Positions 1 through 11,941 of a DNA stretch of 64,000 nucleotides are shown here, in pieces; the first letter of the stretch is position 1; every line of letters begins with the position of its first letter. The notes beneath the pieces were generated by a model that was not told the DNA's origin, searched no databases, and worked only from the letters and a program-made list of their open reading frames with translations. A program made the position numbers and the translations under genes. This DNA is from Pampus argenteus (Eukaryota; Chordata; Actinopteri; Scombriformes; Stromateidae), in the NCBI GenBank assembly GCA_036937835.1, contig CM072878.1, positions 8,358,501 through 8,422,500 on the forward strand. Reading direction: 5' to 3'.

Positions 1-232
1 TATAAAATGTTAATTATTTCTCTACATAATTATTCTCATCTGATTTGATGGTTGAATTATGTATACACATGTACACTGTTCTGGCATTATATAATTGACT
101 ATGAACATAACACAATAAAATGTTTATTAGACGAGCAGATAGCCAGCAGGTTTTTTTTTTTATTCCCACATCTGAAGCCAAAATATTGTCAATAATTAAC
201 AGACAGAATACCAATCAGTTTGGGTAAGTCAC

Positions 233-2458
233 CTGCTGCTCGTTTCCTTTTAGCTCGGGATGGCGTGTTGTCATCAGTACGTTGTCGTGACTGGGGAGCT
301 GGTGAGGAAAAATATAAATAAAATAAATAAAAACTTAAATCTGCCGTACAAACAAGTAAACCTGGTGGGTTAGTTCAGGCGATTTCAAAATGAAGTTGTA
401 TCTGTCAAAGGCGTGATTAGTTTACATATATAACGCTGAGCTGCAGTCAGCAGTTAGCAGCTGATTATTTACCTCTTAATCTTTTATTCCTGTTTGTTGT
501 TTTGCCTGTAAAATTGTGTTGCTGTCCCGGCTGGTCGCTGTCTGGGCTGGGTAGCTCTGTTGTCGTGGAAACGTCATCTGAAGGCGGAAATAAAAGTGTG
601 TGATGAAGATTAGTCATAAAGGTAGAACACCGCATAAGGAAATATTTTATGTTACATGGGCTATGCACATATTAATGTATATTAATTTTGTTTTTTTTGT
701 TTTTTTTGTAATTTACAAAGATATGCACAGTGCACAGTTACAAACAAACAGATTTGCTACAGTGTGCTACTGTATTTCTGTAGGGGTCAATTGGACCTCA
801 GCTTGGCATGACATCATTCCAAGCTGAGGTCCAACTGGCCAACAGTTTGTTTAAACTCCAATAATGGAAATCTTTGGGGGACTTATTTCTGATTTGGCAG
901 GTAGTGCCGTATAAAAAGTACCGTCAACACCAATCATTGATATCATCATATCAAAGTCCATTGTGTTTAAGTTTTATAGCTGGAATCTCTCAAACCCCAA
1001 ACAGAAGTAATGTGTAAATTTCTTAGTATATTCTTTTTTTTTCTGACTTTTAAAGCATGTTTTGAAGTTTGTAAGTATTGGGTGAAACTTTTCTTTTCCT
1101 GCTAAGTAACCAAATGAAACATTGTGTTGCTTGTGGCTTGTGGTAAAGACACAACGGCGAATCTAGTGTCTGAAATATAGTAATTTCAAATTTCATTACA
1201 GTATCTTCAAGATTATTTAAGAATTTCCACTTTCCCTGGATTGACATTGCTGATGTTACGAGTTGCAAAATGAAAATAAACAAATAAATACATTTAAAAA
1301 TCTGATCTTACTGTTGTTGAGGACGTCCTCACAATTCCACAGTGGATCACCAAAGAGGATGTCTGCTGTGTCTAGGTGAGAAAATGCCCAGAGGGAGTTA
1401 GACAACGTGTCGCCTTTGGGTTCATACTTGAATATTTATGTTTGTGTAAGTCATTTGACTGCTATTCATTTTGCGTATTTTTTATATTCTGTAAAACTTA
1501 CCCACAAGTTTCCTCAGTAACTCATCATCGTTAATGAAGTCAGATACATCTAAAAATGAATAACGAGCGTTATTAAATATTTTCAGCTGACTTCCCATCA
1601 ATCACTCCACAGTGCAGTCTCGTGTTCTCGATCATGTTCTCATTGTCAATGGGTTCGTGGCTGAATATTAGCCCCAGTACACATGTATACATACTAGATT
1701 TACTAAGCAAACATCAGTAGCTCTCCGTGGAAGTAGTGCATTGTTTCATGTGAAACCATTCTGTCTTACACAGTTCAGGAATCAGTTACAAGATTTGGCA
1801 ATATTAACCTGGCAGTTCTCTCAGGTCCCACAGATCCTGCTCCACTTCCTGCATCATGGTACCTAGCAGAAACACACACACACACAGAAAGAATACAAAA
1901 AGGGCAAAACGTCAATTATTAAAACAAGAAAAATAGAAAGATATTGATACACACATGCATTACAGTGTTATCTGTCCTGCTTCTTGGACCTTGGCCCTTG
2001 TTGGCCCCTGTCTTTGATGGATCATTTGTTTTGTTTTATTCTGTCCCGTGTTATTTGCACTCCTGATTCTGATTCTCAAATAAAGACTTACAGCAAGTGC
2101 AGTAACATTTGCTGTCACCTCCTGTGTCCTGTTTTGTGGTCTACCTGCACTGCTCTGCGCCACGCTTACAACTGTATCCACAAGTTTTGCAACATGTTAT
2201 GCAATGTTCATGTTCATAAATTAGGTAAGAAAGCGAAAGTGGATTGTTTTTTAGAGTCAACAAGTAAACTTAAAAAAGTAACTTTTTTATTAAAAGAAAA
2301 AAAATCATTAATAAATAACTATGAATACCCAATCAACAGTCTAAAAGATAAGCACAAAGTATAATATCTGTTTATTAACTGGTTTTACAGGTGGTCCACC
2401 CACCTGAAGGCAGTAATTAGAATTCATCAGCTAAGATGAGCTCAGGTGGGTTCAATAT

Positions 2459-2499
<41 letters not shown>

Positions 2500-3819
2500 C
2501 CCCCAACCTATTTACTTTATAGGTTAAGATAATCCACCAGTTGCTCATGCTATTTTAGCAATTAAAAGAAAAAATCTTTACAATAAACATGCAGTGCAAA
2601 GAATTTTGTTTCCTGCAACAATAATCTTAAATAAAGCCCAATCAGGGGAGACTTTTAATGAGGAAGTACCCAACTTCAATATCACAGTTGCAAACACGAT
2701 CAATAACAGTACATTAAATATTGTCAAATCAATGAGGAACGGGTGAAATTCCTTGTTTTCCGCTACATGTGCTCATACATTAATATATGCTGCTGGCTTT
2801 TTCTGTTCAGGCAACGATTTTACTTTCACTTTTTTTCTTACTTAGAATTTCCATTTGTTTTTCATTTCAATCCCTAACAACACCCTCCCATCATGAGTCG
2901 GGGTGGGAGGGGGGTGCTGGATGGTGAACCTTTACACCACGCAGAGCGCAATTCACACAAAACATCGCAGTTAATAACAAAAAGCCAAGAAAGACAGGTT
3001 CAAAACAGGAAGTGATGTGTAGGATGAAATATTATTTATGGGCAAAAAAAAAAAAAAAAAAAAAAAAAAGATATCAGCAAATTAAACAACAAACAAACAA
3101 ACAAACAAACAAACAAACAAATAATCAATCAATCAAACAAACAAACAAACAAGCAAGCAAACACACAAACAAGCAAACAAACAAGCAAACAAACAAAAAC
3201 CTCCCCCCCCAAAAAATCGGTAAGCCTGATGCAAATATAAATATTAACAAAACAAATAAATAAACGCAAATAATACATCTTTCTCTGTACGTACTACAAT
3301 AACAACTTCGAACCAGTTAAAATTATTATTATTATTTTTAATCTCAATCCAATTGAGATGAAAGGAAAAAGCACAAAACGTTTTTTAGATAAACAGCACC
3401 GTGATAACATTTACCTGTGACGTGATGTTCTCTGTGTCCACCCGCTCGGCCGGACTGTTGCAACCTTTTATCTGCTATAAGTCAAATAACAGCTGCGCAA
3501 AATCAAACGCTGCGACGCTCATTGTTCTCAGTATACTAACAACCTGCTCTCACTGTTTCACTTTTACTTTAACTTGGTCTCTAGAGACAGCAAGCAGTTA
3601 GGAATTTTAAAAAAATGAAAAAAATGGAAAAAATAAATAAATACAGCCGCGGTTTGTTTATATAAATTCTTAAGTATTTCTTTCTGTGTGAGAATTCACC
3701 ACTATACACCATGTGAGAAAAAAAAATAAAAAAATAAATCACAGACCTCTACAAGGAAACGCAGGTAGATTTGGCTAAGTGGAAAGTACCAGATCTACCT
3801 GTTCCAGATCAGATTAGGC

Positions 3820-3866
<47 letters not shown>

Positions 3867-5374
3867 TATGGTACATAATGACAGGGTAGGGTGAGCAGCA
3901 TATGACCAAAAGTTGGTGCAAAGTACATCAACAATCTTCTCTTGAGTGTGTATTCAACTTTGGGATCCCCTTGCAGTGACCTACTAGATACTAATACACT
4001 AATACACGAGTAATAATACTAATACACGAGTGACCTGAGCAATTGGTAAACCGTTTGGGACATAGCTGTGGGGAATATCTCAAACTGAAACTAAAAGGCC
4101 CGACACACCCAAACTCCAAACCCTATCCAGGCAAGAACCAAAACAGTAAGAGACTGTCTGCCTCGACTTCACAACATAGCAGAGGTTGGATAGAGATGAT
4201 GATGATGATGATGATGATGGAGATGACTTTCATCCCTTACTTTTAGTTGAAAATCAAGAAAAGTTAAATTTAAGGTGACAGCGTTCTTAAACTTACCTGA
4301 GTGCGAAGCCACCCTCTCCTTATCCTCTTCATTCTCATAGTCGTCCGCTGCAAAGTCCACAACAGGTGACGCATTTAATGCTGTGTCAGTTGCCTCGGAG
4401 ATATTGAAATGATTGGTGTTCAATCCGGTTGCTGCCAAACTGTCATATCCGAGCATATAATGGAGGCCTTTTAATGTGTCAGTGGCTCCTACTGTATCCA
4501 ATGTCAAGCTTGTGTCTGTAATCTCAACCTCCATACAATTATAGTTGTCAGTGTACAAGTCTGGCGTCTGGCAAGCGACTGCGAGCTCCGTTTCCTCTTC
4601 CATATATAAAACAGGACACGGTTCACCACACTCAGAGGCTCCGTTTTCACTTGCTGAAAAGCTGGCAGTCACAGGATGTATCAGGGGCAGTAACACCTTC
4701 TGTCCACGGTCCCAATGCTGCCACAGAGGCATAGCTAGTCGCCTGGCTGCTTCTTCATACTGCTCCAACCACAGCTTCTCACTCTCTGAAATCCTCTCAT
4801 CGACTCTTTCATTTTCACTTACCAGCTTCTGCATTGAATATGCATCTCTCGGTAGTTCTGGCATATCTTCATCTAACCTGAGATTGCATGTGATTCTGTG
4901 ATTGAGATAGTGTATGCCCATCGCTGGCTCTCTTGATAGCATCCCCTGGCTCAATTCCTGTATCAGTTTAGGGTTATGCCCGTAGCTCACAGAATCATAG
5001 AGTGGGTGGATGTTTGTACTGTTGTGTTCATCCTCTGATCTCGTCTGGTTGTGGTCAGCAATGGCAGATTCTCTTGACTTTGATAACCTATATTCCTTCA
5101 CCTGTCTGTGTTGATCTTGGCGCCAGTGGCTGGTGGATACTTGTGAATGAATCACCCCTTCCAGCTCGTCAGATCCGGCTTTACGTTTCGGTTCACTGCG
5201 AACTGTCTCAGGCGCAACCCCCCCCATAAGTCGGTGAAGACTCAAGCTCTTGCCGTAGGCCTCCGAGATGATCTGCTCCTCCACTAAACCGTCCAGCATG
5301 GCCTGGATCTCGGCAGGAGAGGCCCAGGTCAGAGCCAGTCGCACTCTGCCCAGAACTTCCTCAAAGTGGGCCAT
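233..5374 (-). CDS. ciita: MHC class II transactivator (CIITA) orthologue, 5' part, runs off the left edge
   Basis: Six coding exons are seen on the minus strand: 5374-4297, 1862-1809, 1549-1502, 1371-1312, 577-473 and 298-233. Each has AG acceptor and GT donor, all junctions are phase 1, and the joined frame stays open. The start at 5374 sits in a perfect Kozak context (GCCACCATGG). The first ~45 residues (MAHFEEVLGRVRLALTWASP, then a leucine-rich stretch) follow the pattern of the CARD-like start of mammalian CIITA isoform I. Residues ~255-300 are acidic (EEETEL motif), then come small acidic exons (DFINDDELLRKLVD), a Ser/Pro/Thr exon and a basic NLS-like SRAKRKR. CIITA is an NLR-family coactivator of MHC-II promoters working through the RFX/CREB/NF-Y enhanceosome; its NACHT and LRR part would lie left of the window. 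The neighbour nubp1 supports the call. The middle of exon 1 (residues ~60-240) resembles nothing I recognise, and only the first half of a CARD is evident. Confidence 0.72.
791..834. repeat. Perfect 16-bp inverted repeat (hairpin) in a ciita intron
   Basis: TTGGACCTCAGCTTGG at 791-806 is followed after 12 nt by its exact reverse complement at 819-834. It lies in the intron between the 1371-1312 and 577-473 exons. No terminal target duplication or transposon ends were noticed, so its origin is unclear; a small foldback element or a template-switch inversion are both possible. Confidence 0.8.
3043..3200. repeat. Poly-A followed by degenerate (AAAC)n tract
   Basis: A run of about 27 A is followed, from about 3085, by a tetranucleotide array of AAAC with AATC and AAGC variants ending in a short C run. 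It lies in the first ciita intron. A poly-A run leading into such a tract may mark the tail of an old retroelement copy, but no body was recognised. Confidence 0.85.
3819..3864. repeat. (CA)n microsatellite
   Basis: About 23 CA units, intronic in ciita. Confidence 0.95.
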
Positions 5375-5526
5375 GGTGGCAACTTCTGCTTCCTAGACAT
5401 TTATTCAGAGCAAAACAGATACAGCTACTAGATTTTGTTTTCAAGTGGCAGAGATTGATTTTTGTCCAGGAGGTTGTTCTTAGCTGGAGGGAGGTGTTTG
5501 TGTGGAAGGGAATGTCCGTTTGAGTG

Positions 5527-5620
5527 GTTGTTTCAGTTTTGGTGTGGAAGAAGAGGTTTTATATAATTAGGAAGTGAAGTTCCTAGAATGTGATCGGACC
5601 GGTGATCACATTCTAAATCA
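5527..5620 (-). promoter_or_regulatory. Putative ciita promoter: ETS/TATA-like, IRF-like motif and a perfect inverted repeat
   Basis: Read on the minus strand upstream of the ciita start: an inverted repeat at 5584-5615 (12-bp arms TAGAATGTGATC / GATCACATTCTA, 8-nt loop), an ETS-like CACTTCCT around 5570-5577, a TATA-like TATATAAAA at 5565-5557 and an IRF/ISRE-like CAAAACTGAAAC at 5541-5530. Mammalian CIITA promoters are known to use IRF and STAT sites for interferon-gamma induction and PU.1/IRF sites in leukocytes, so these motifs fit. They are short and could occur by chance; the start site is unknown. Confidence 0.3.
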
Positions 5621-6929
5621 CTGCATTAATAAAATTATACTCAAAGTATTTTCTACAACAAAGAAGCACATGGCTTTCCAACACAGTTAAACAGTAAATT
5701 GCTTATTACTCCAATTGTCGTGTTTATTTATTTATTTTCACATAAAATCAGAGTATTTATTACAAAAAATATATTACATACATCTGTTCATTTCCCTAAA
5801 TTAAACTCCTCCCTCGTTCCATGTTGAGCCAGTTGTCGTTGTGTAGTCTGCTGTTTCAAACACAATTACTCACACATATATATAAAGTATAATAAGATCT
5901 TTAGTTGCAACATGAATCACCACGTAAGCAAACGCATATATTTTTGTCTACTGCCTATTTTAATATGTGGTACTGGTTCAAACCAACGATGCTTTGACCT
6001 AAGACAACTACTTCTTTGACTCAACCTGCAACAAACACTCATCAAATCAAACCTCAGAGCTATGTGTGATGTATATGCACAAAATATATGAGAAATAAAA
6101 CACAGAGAACTTTCTGTTAACAGGTCGTGGACGTTGTTTCACTTGTTCTTTTTCAGTGAAATAAGAACTACGGCCATGTAAAAGAAAGTACATATGAGGA
6201 GACACAGAGACGTACATACAAATAGGAACTGATGGTAAGACTTTTAAAAAACTGTCCACATAGCAATTATTATTATTAATCATGGATTATGTCGGCAACA
6301 TACTTTGGCTCTGGGTTTTAACATATACAGGATTGTTTAAGTAATTTAGATATACTTAATCTTAGGTTGTATTACAAGATCCATGAGTCTTATCTTGAAG
6401 AAAAGGAGAAAATAAAACTACCATACATGCCTTCATATCATTTGAAATCTGACCAAATCTGATTAAAGAGTCCGCTGATGGTTCATATATTTCTTAAAGT
6501 CAACAAATACCATAAGATAAACAATGAACTGATCAAACTGAAATCCATTATTGTCCAGAAACTATTCAAAACATATCGGTGAGCCACAGTGTTGGACTGG
6601 AAGATGTCCCTTTGTTTTGATCAGCAGGGAGCTGCAGTTTATCTTGACTCAGTTCCACATACACTGTCCTGCCACACAAATGCACTATTTACACATGTTT
6701 AATGTTTGCTAAAAGACTACAGTGCCCAGTTGTTAAATTACTTTATTTATTTATATTTTCAAAAGTATACTGTACATTTGTGCCTTTAAGATTTATATCT
6801 TCAGTTGGAATCAATGGAATTGGGGTTGAGTGTCAGAGACGTGGTACGGAAGACGAGCGCTGATGTTCACAATAGGGCCCAAGTGCTTATTTGGAAATTA
6901 TAAAGCTGTAATCATTTCTAATTTTTGAC
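5621..6929. other. Ciita-nubp1 intergenic spacer
   Basis: AT-rich spacer between the putative ciita promoter and the nubp1 3' untranslated region, both genes being on the minus strand. In the human order TVP23A lies between these two genes, but no multi-membrane-span exon resembling it was seen on either strand. Nothing else stands out. Confidence 0.5.
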
Positions 6930-6935
6930 TTTATT
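6930..6935 (-). terminator. Candidate nubp1 polyadenylation signal (AATAAA)
   Basis: TTTATT on the plus strand is AATAAA in the direction of nubp1, about 180 nt after its stop codon. Another AATAAA lies further on at 6747-6742. Either could define the 3' end; which one is used cannot be told from sequence. Confidence 0.4.
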
Positions 6936-7112
6936 ACAATGTAGAAATAGTCTTACTATTACAATTAATCATTTATATTGTTTAGATAATTCTGCCAGGG
7001 TTTGGTAAACATTGCACAAATATTATGGGATTTCCAACTCATTTCTTATTCAGAAATGAATCATTTCCACCTCATGTGATCTGTCTGTGTTCTGGTCCAA
7101 CAGTCAGTGTGT

Positions 7113-10100
7113 TCAAGTGGTGCTCTGCTCCTCTGTCACACGGTTGGAACAGTAGTCCTGGATACCTGATGGTGAAGAGAGGAAAGGCATGTAATGATGA
7201 TGCTGATGACGGTAGTTTTGATTAATTTGATGATATGATGTGATTTTTTGAAGCGGGGTTCAGCTTCTATGCTGTTATAGCTGCCTGCTTCTCCACACTG
7301 GGGACGTGTGGACTGTACTCTACTTCAGGTAATAAACAGACTATGCATAAGTACGTTATACAACTCCACATCAAAACACTTTCTACTTAAACTTATGCTG
7401 TAGATACATTTTGATATTTTGATACAGCTCCTTCCACTTTAGTCGAGTACTTCTCGTTCGTGAAATAATCACTTCCTCTTTTAGTGCAGTTAATCAGGAA
7501 TTGGACCATCAAATAAACCATCTAGTCATCAAAAATAATGAGGGACTTCACTGGAAGCCGGAATACGTCTGTGTGTTTAACTTCCTTACTTTTTACTCAA
7601 GAACATCAAAATCCAAAATATGACGTGAGCAACATGATGAAAACTCACTCTGCACAATTTTTCGGTAGACTTCAGCAGCAGGAGAGTCTGGTATTTCGCT
7701 GAAGAGAGACTTGCCCTCGTCGCAGCTCCGCGCTATCCTCGGGTCTAGCGGTACCTTGCCTAGCAGAGGCAGTTTTAGATTGGCACACATTTGCTCAGCT
7801 CCTCCGCTGGTGGGAGGAAAGATCTGTGACATGTTCTGCAAGAGAGGGGGGACAAAGCAAAAATCAGAGTTATGCACACATTTTCACATATAATCACATA
7901 GGGTCAGTGCTGTTGACTTTTCTACAGATTCCTACAGTATGTTGTATATATACATACAACATATTGGTATAGAGTTTTTAGAATTTATGCACAGCTGTGC
8001 CCTGTGTTTAACTCGATAAAAAAAAAATCACCTGAAAATGAGACTAGGCTGCTAACTGCGACAAACATACCACACACACACAGCTCTACCCACATTAAAC
8101 AGGCCGGTTATAATCCATCTATTTACAGAAGTGTGTGTGTGCGCGTAGGGGTGCTGGGTATTTCTACATACAAACATGATCTTGAATGTAATGTGTGTGT
8201 TTGTGTGTAGTGAGCTGTATGCGTTCTCACATTGTGGGTAACATTTAAAAGATATCGATAACAGCAGAAATAAAAACACATATAAGGTCCTGTTTTCTGT
8301 GTGTTTGTTGGATCTGTATAACTTTGAGGTTAGATATATTTATACACATATTTGTGACTGCACGTAAACTCTACTCTACTTTGTTAAACACTGTCATAAT
8401 TTTCACTTGTTTGAACATCAGCCTAATGGGTATTGTGATTGAGTGCATTTGTATATACAGTATATGTGAGAGTCTGAAGTCAGTTTCTGTCACTGTGTAC
8501 GCATATCCGTCAGTAACCTTGCATTTAGGACAAACAAAGCCACTCATGTTTTCCACCACTCCGATGATTGGCAGCTTGACCTTCTGGCAGAACCGAATCT
8601 CCTTTCGCACATCCTGCAACGACACCTCCTAGAGTAACGTAAAGACAAAAAGAGGAAGGCAAAACAAGAGAAGAGGGGGGCAGAAAACACCACACAAGAC
8701 AAGATGAGAAACACACAGGAAACAAGACACCAGGGAATACAGTAAAAGAGGATTTGCATAGATCGTTACCCCTTCTCTACCAACTGCTATCGTTATCTCT
8801 TGAGAAAAGTGATTAGCCTTGATAAACTGAACAGCTCTCATATGCCAATGTGTGGGAAAAATCTTACATACCGAGAGGTTGGCATACTCTGATACTACTG
8901 ATTATTTTTTAAACAGGCTGGCTTCTCTGCTTGGGTAATTCCCAGCACTTACGTGCCTAGTTTTGGTTAGGCTTAAGGAATGAGGAAGTGAATCTACTGC
9001 TATCTAACTTCACAAGTCAGGGTCCAATTTAAGTATCATGCAAAAGTATAAATGCAAAAATTGTACATGGATGGAACATACAATCCATTATAACACACAG
9101 TCATTTGTTTAAAAAAAAAAAAGTTATTGTGGAATAACCTTTTGTCTCTTCCACTCAGTGAGGCATACAGTTTATTAAGTCAGATTGGTGCATCCCTAGT
9201 GTCAATGGTGCATGTGTGATTCAAGGTCCCAGTCTGTTTTGTCGCTATGGTAGCAGACTTTTGTACACACCTACTTAACTCTTAACAAAGCAAAGGTCTA
9301 CTGCTGCTCTGTATTGTGTTTTATTATTTTTTTTATGCAATAAAAAAAATAAATAATTATTGTGTTTTTATGTCAACAAATGGCTTTATATGGTGCTATG
9401 ACTGCATGTGCTGTCAACCCGTAGACAAACCTGTCTACGGGTTTGTATAAAATAGCAGAATGATATAGAATCCTCTGTTGGTTAACAAAGTATTTGTAAA
9501 ATGAAATTGAGCAAATGCTCTACTATTACAAGTAGGTTTATTTTTAATGACTATCAAAAAAGTAGGATAGATACAGCTCTGTGATTATGACTCACATTTA
9601 CTTAATAATCGAATCAAATCAAATTTTATTTATATAGCCCAAAATCACAGAGGGCTTTACAATCTGTACAGGGAGTGACACCCTCTGTCCTTAGACCCTC
9701 GATTCGGGTGAGGAAAAACTTGCCCACCAAAAAACTTTCACATCAATTTTAGATTATCCTACAGTATCAACACGTGGTAATGGTGGTATGGTGACATATA
9801 TATATATATATATTAATAAAACCCTTTGATTAAGATTTGGAAAAAATGCTCAAGTGCATTTCACAGAAATACGTTCTACCAGCCCCCCCAGAACAGGTGG
9901 TAATTTCCTGCATTGGGTTAAATATGTGGGTGAAGTGCGAGTGCTCATGTCACATTACTAGTGTCAGGAGGGGTTTTTCCGGCTGAGATACAATTATATC
10001 CCACCTCAATAAAACATCGTGTCACAAACAAACGCTGAACAGACCATCGCACGATGCAGTTGCCATTTTGAGTAACAGGTGTACTTTCATTAGTCCTTAT

Positions 10101-10588
10101 TAGTCACTTGAGCAACATAAAAACCACCCACTGAATGCAACAATCACAGTTTTGTGCTTTATGATATAAGATGAAATTCATTCGGGGAAATGTAGAAAAT
10201 CACCAAATGAAGTATAAACAGTCAACACAGCTGGATCGAAAGTAGATGCAGGCTTCTGATATAAGAGCAGTATTTGAGGGTGGAATTTCCCTTTAAGATC
10301 AAGACAGTTTAAACATGAAGTGGTAAAATGTTGGTGTAAATGTTATTAACGTTAAGTATACAACTGTTCAATATATGTTTGTGAATGTGTGCGTACCTGT
10401 GGTGTGGTGATGATGACAGCTCCGTCAACGTGGGTGGAGCTTAGGTACTGGATAACTGACAGGTGCTCATCAGACGTGCCAGGGGGAGTGTCCACGATGA
10501 GGTAGTCCAGTTCCCCCCAGTCAACATCCCTTAAAAACTGCTTGATCATGCCTGATTGGACATAAACACCACATAAGTACACAAGTTT

Positions 10589-10639
<51 letters not shown>

Positions 10640-11904
10640 TACAGACATACAGACAGACATACAGACAGACCATTCTTTTTGGGTCCCCTCCAGATCACAG
10701 CATCATCAGGGCTACTGAGCAGGAAGCCAATGGACATGACGGCAAGGTTGTCATCCACATACTGGAACACACACACACACAGACACACATTTTAACTTAC
10801 CATATATGAGATATCTTCAAAGAAATAAACATTTTTTTTTAAAAGTAGTATGTTTTGTTTCTCACCACAGGAGACCAGCCTGACCCACTCTGGTGAACCT
10901 GGGTACAAGAAAACCAATTACTAATCTGCTCTGATGTCTGTGTTTTTGGTAAAATAATACAAGGTCACAACATGCTTACTTGTTCTCCTTCCAAGCCCAT
11001 GATCCTGGGAATGGATGGACCACAGATATCTACATCCAGCAAGGCAACCTGGCAGAAAAACAGTCAACCATATCACTAACTGTTAAGGAAAACATTTAGA
11101 AATACCACTGGAACAATATAGCATATATAACAATATATACTGTCAAATGTAAATCATGTCGTGGAACATTTTGCACCTGCAAAAGTAACTACGTTTGTTT
11201 TCTGTGACGTATATCCTCGGATGACCTGCAGTATAGCAGATGGAAACAATGACCTCTAGTGGCATTTAGATGATTTCCAGAAAACACAGCAGAGGTTTAG
11301 ATTAAAACAGAAATAGTTTAAACTGCAGCTTCTGTAATGCAGTACCCATTCCCTCTCTCTGACGCTGAATAGAAAAAGATGAATCCAGTAATACTATGAG
11401 TATGTGGTAGCCTTACTTGTTTTGTCTGTTAAACAACTAGCTGGTGGCTCTGCTGTCTGCAGCATATTACCTCCTTTGTGCCATCACTTGCCAGGGCGTG
11501 GGCCAGGTGAGCGCTGAATGTACTCTTCCCTACTCCTCCTTTTCCAGACAACACGAGGATCTTGTGTTTGACTGTTGACAGTTTCACTCCTATCTCTGCT
11601 ATGGCTGGAGATGAGACAGATAGAAAATGGTTACTGGGTGTTTTAAACCTTGGCGTTACAAAAAACACTGATGGATAAATATGGGTTGAATTGTGATAAA
11701 ATGTCATATTATAATAGCATACACCCTTTCAATTACTGAACTTTTAATTCTTAAGATTATTCAGTCACTGGAATTGAAATGTGAAAAAAAAAAAAAATCT
11801 TTCTCCTGAGCTACAAGGTCAAGGCTCCCAGCTCCGATAAAACATGTAAACCTCAGAAGTGGCCGTGATGGCTTTCAGTGGGTTCTCAATGGGGTAGCCA
11901 TACA

Positions 11905-11941
<37 letters not shown>

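Larger units (their letters stand above)
1863..4296. other. Ciita first intron, about 2.4 kb, simple-repeat rich
   Basis: This is the stretch between the donor at 4296 and the acceptor at 1863 on the minus strand. It holds an AT microsatellite near 2460-2497, a C/G-rich patch near 2890-2920, a poly-A run plus an AAAC-type tract at 3043-3200 and a CA microsatellite at 3819-3864. No further coding exon was recognised; the open frames inside it are repeat translations. Confidence 0.6.

Noticed and set aside
8371..8625. 84-aa minus-strand open frame as an alternative nubp1 end with a VTDGYAYTVTET extension
   Set aside because: The frame past CPKCK passes a GT donor at 8517 and family sequence resumes in the next exon (NMSQIFPPTSGG).
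10546..10788. Open frame continuing nubp1 exon 6 into repeated SVCL
   Set aside because: This is intron read-through into the GTCT array; the exon ends at 10671 and the family sequence resumes at 10551.
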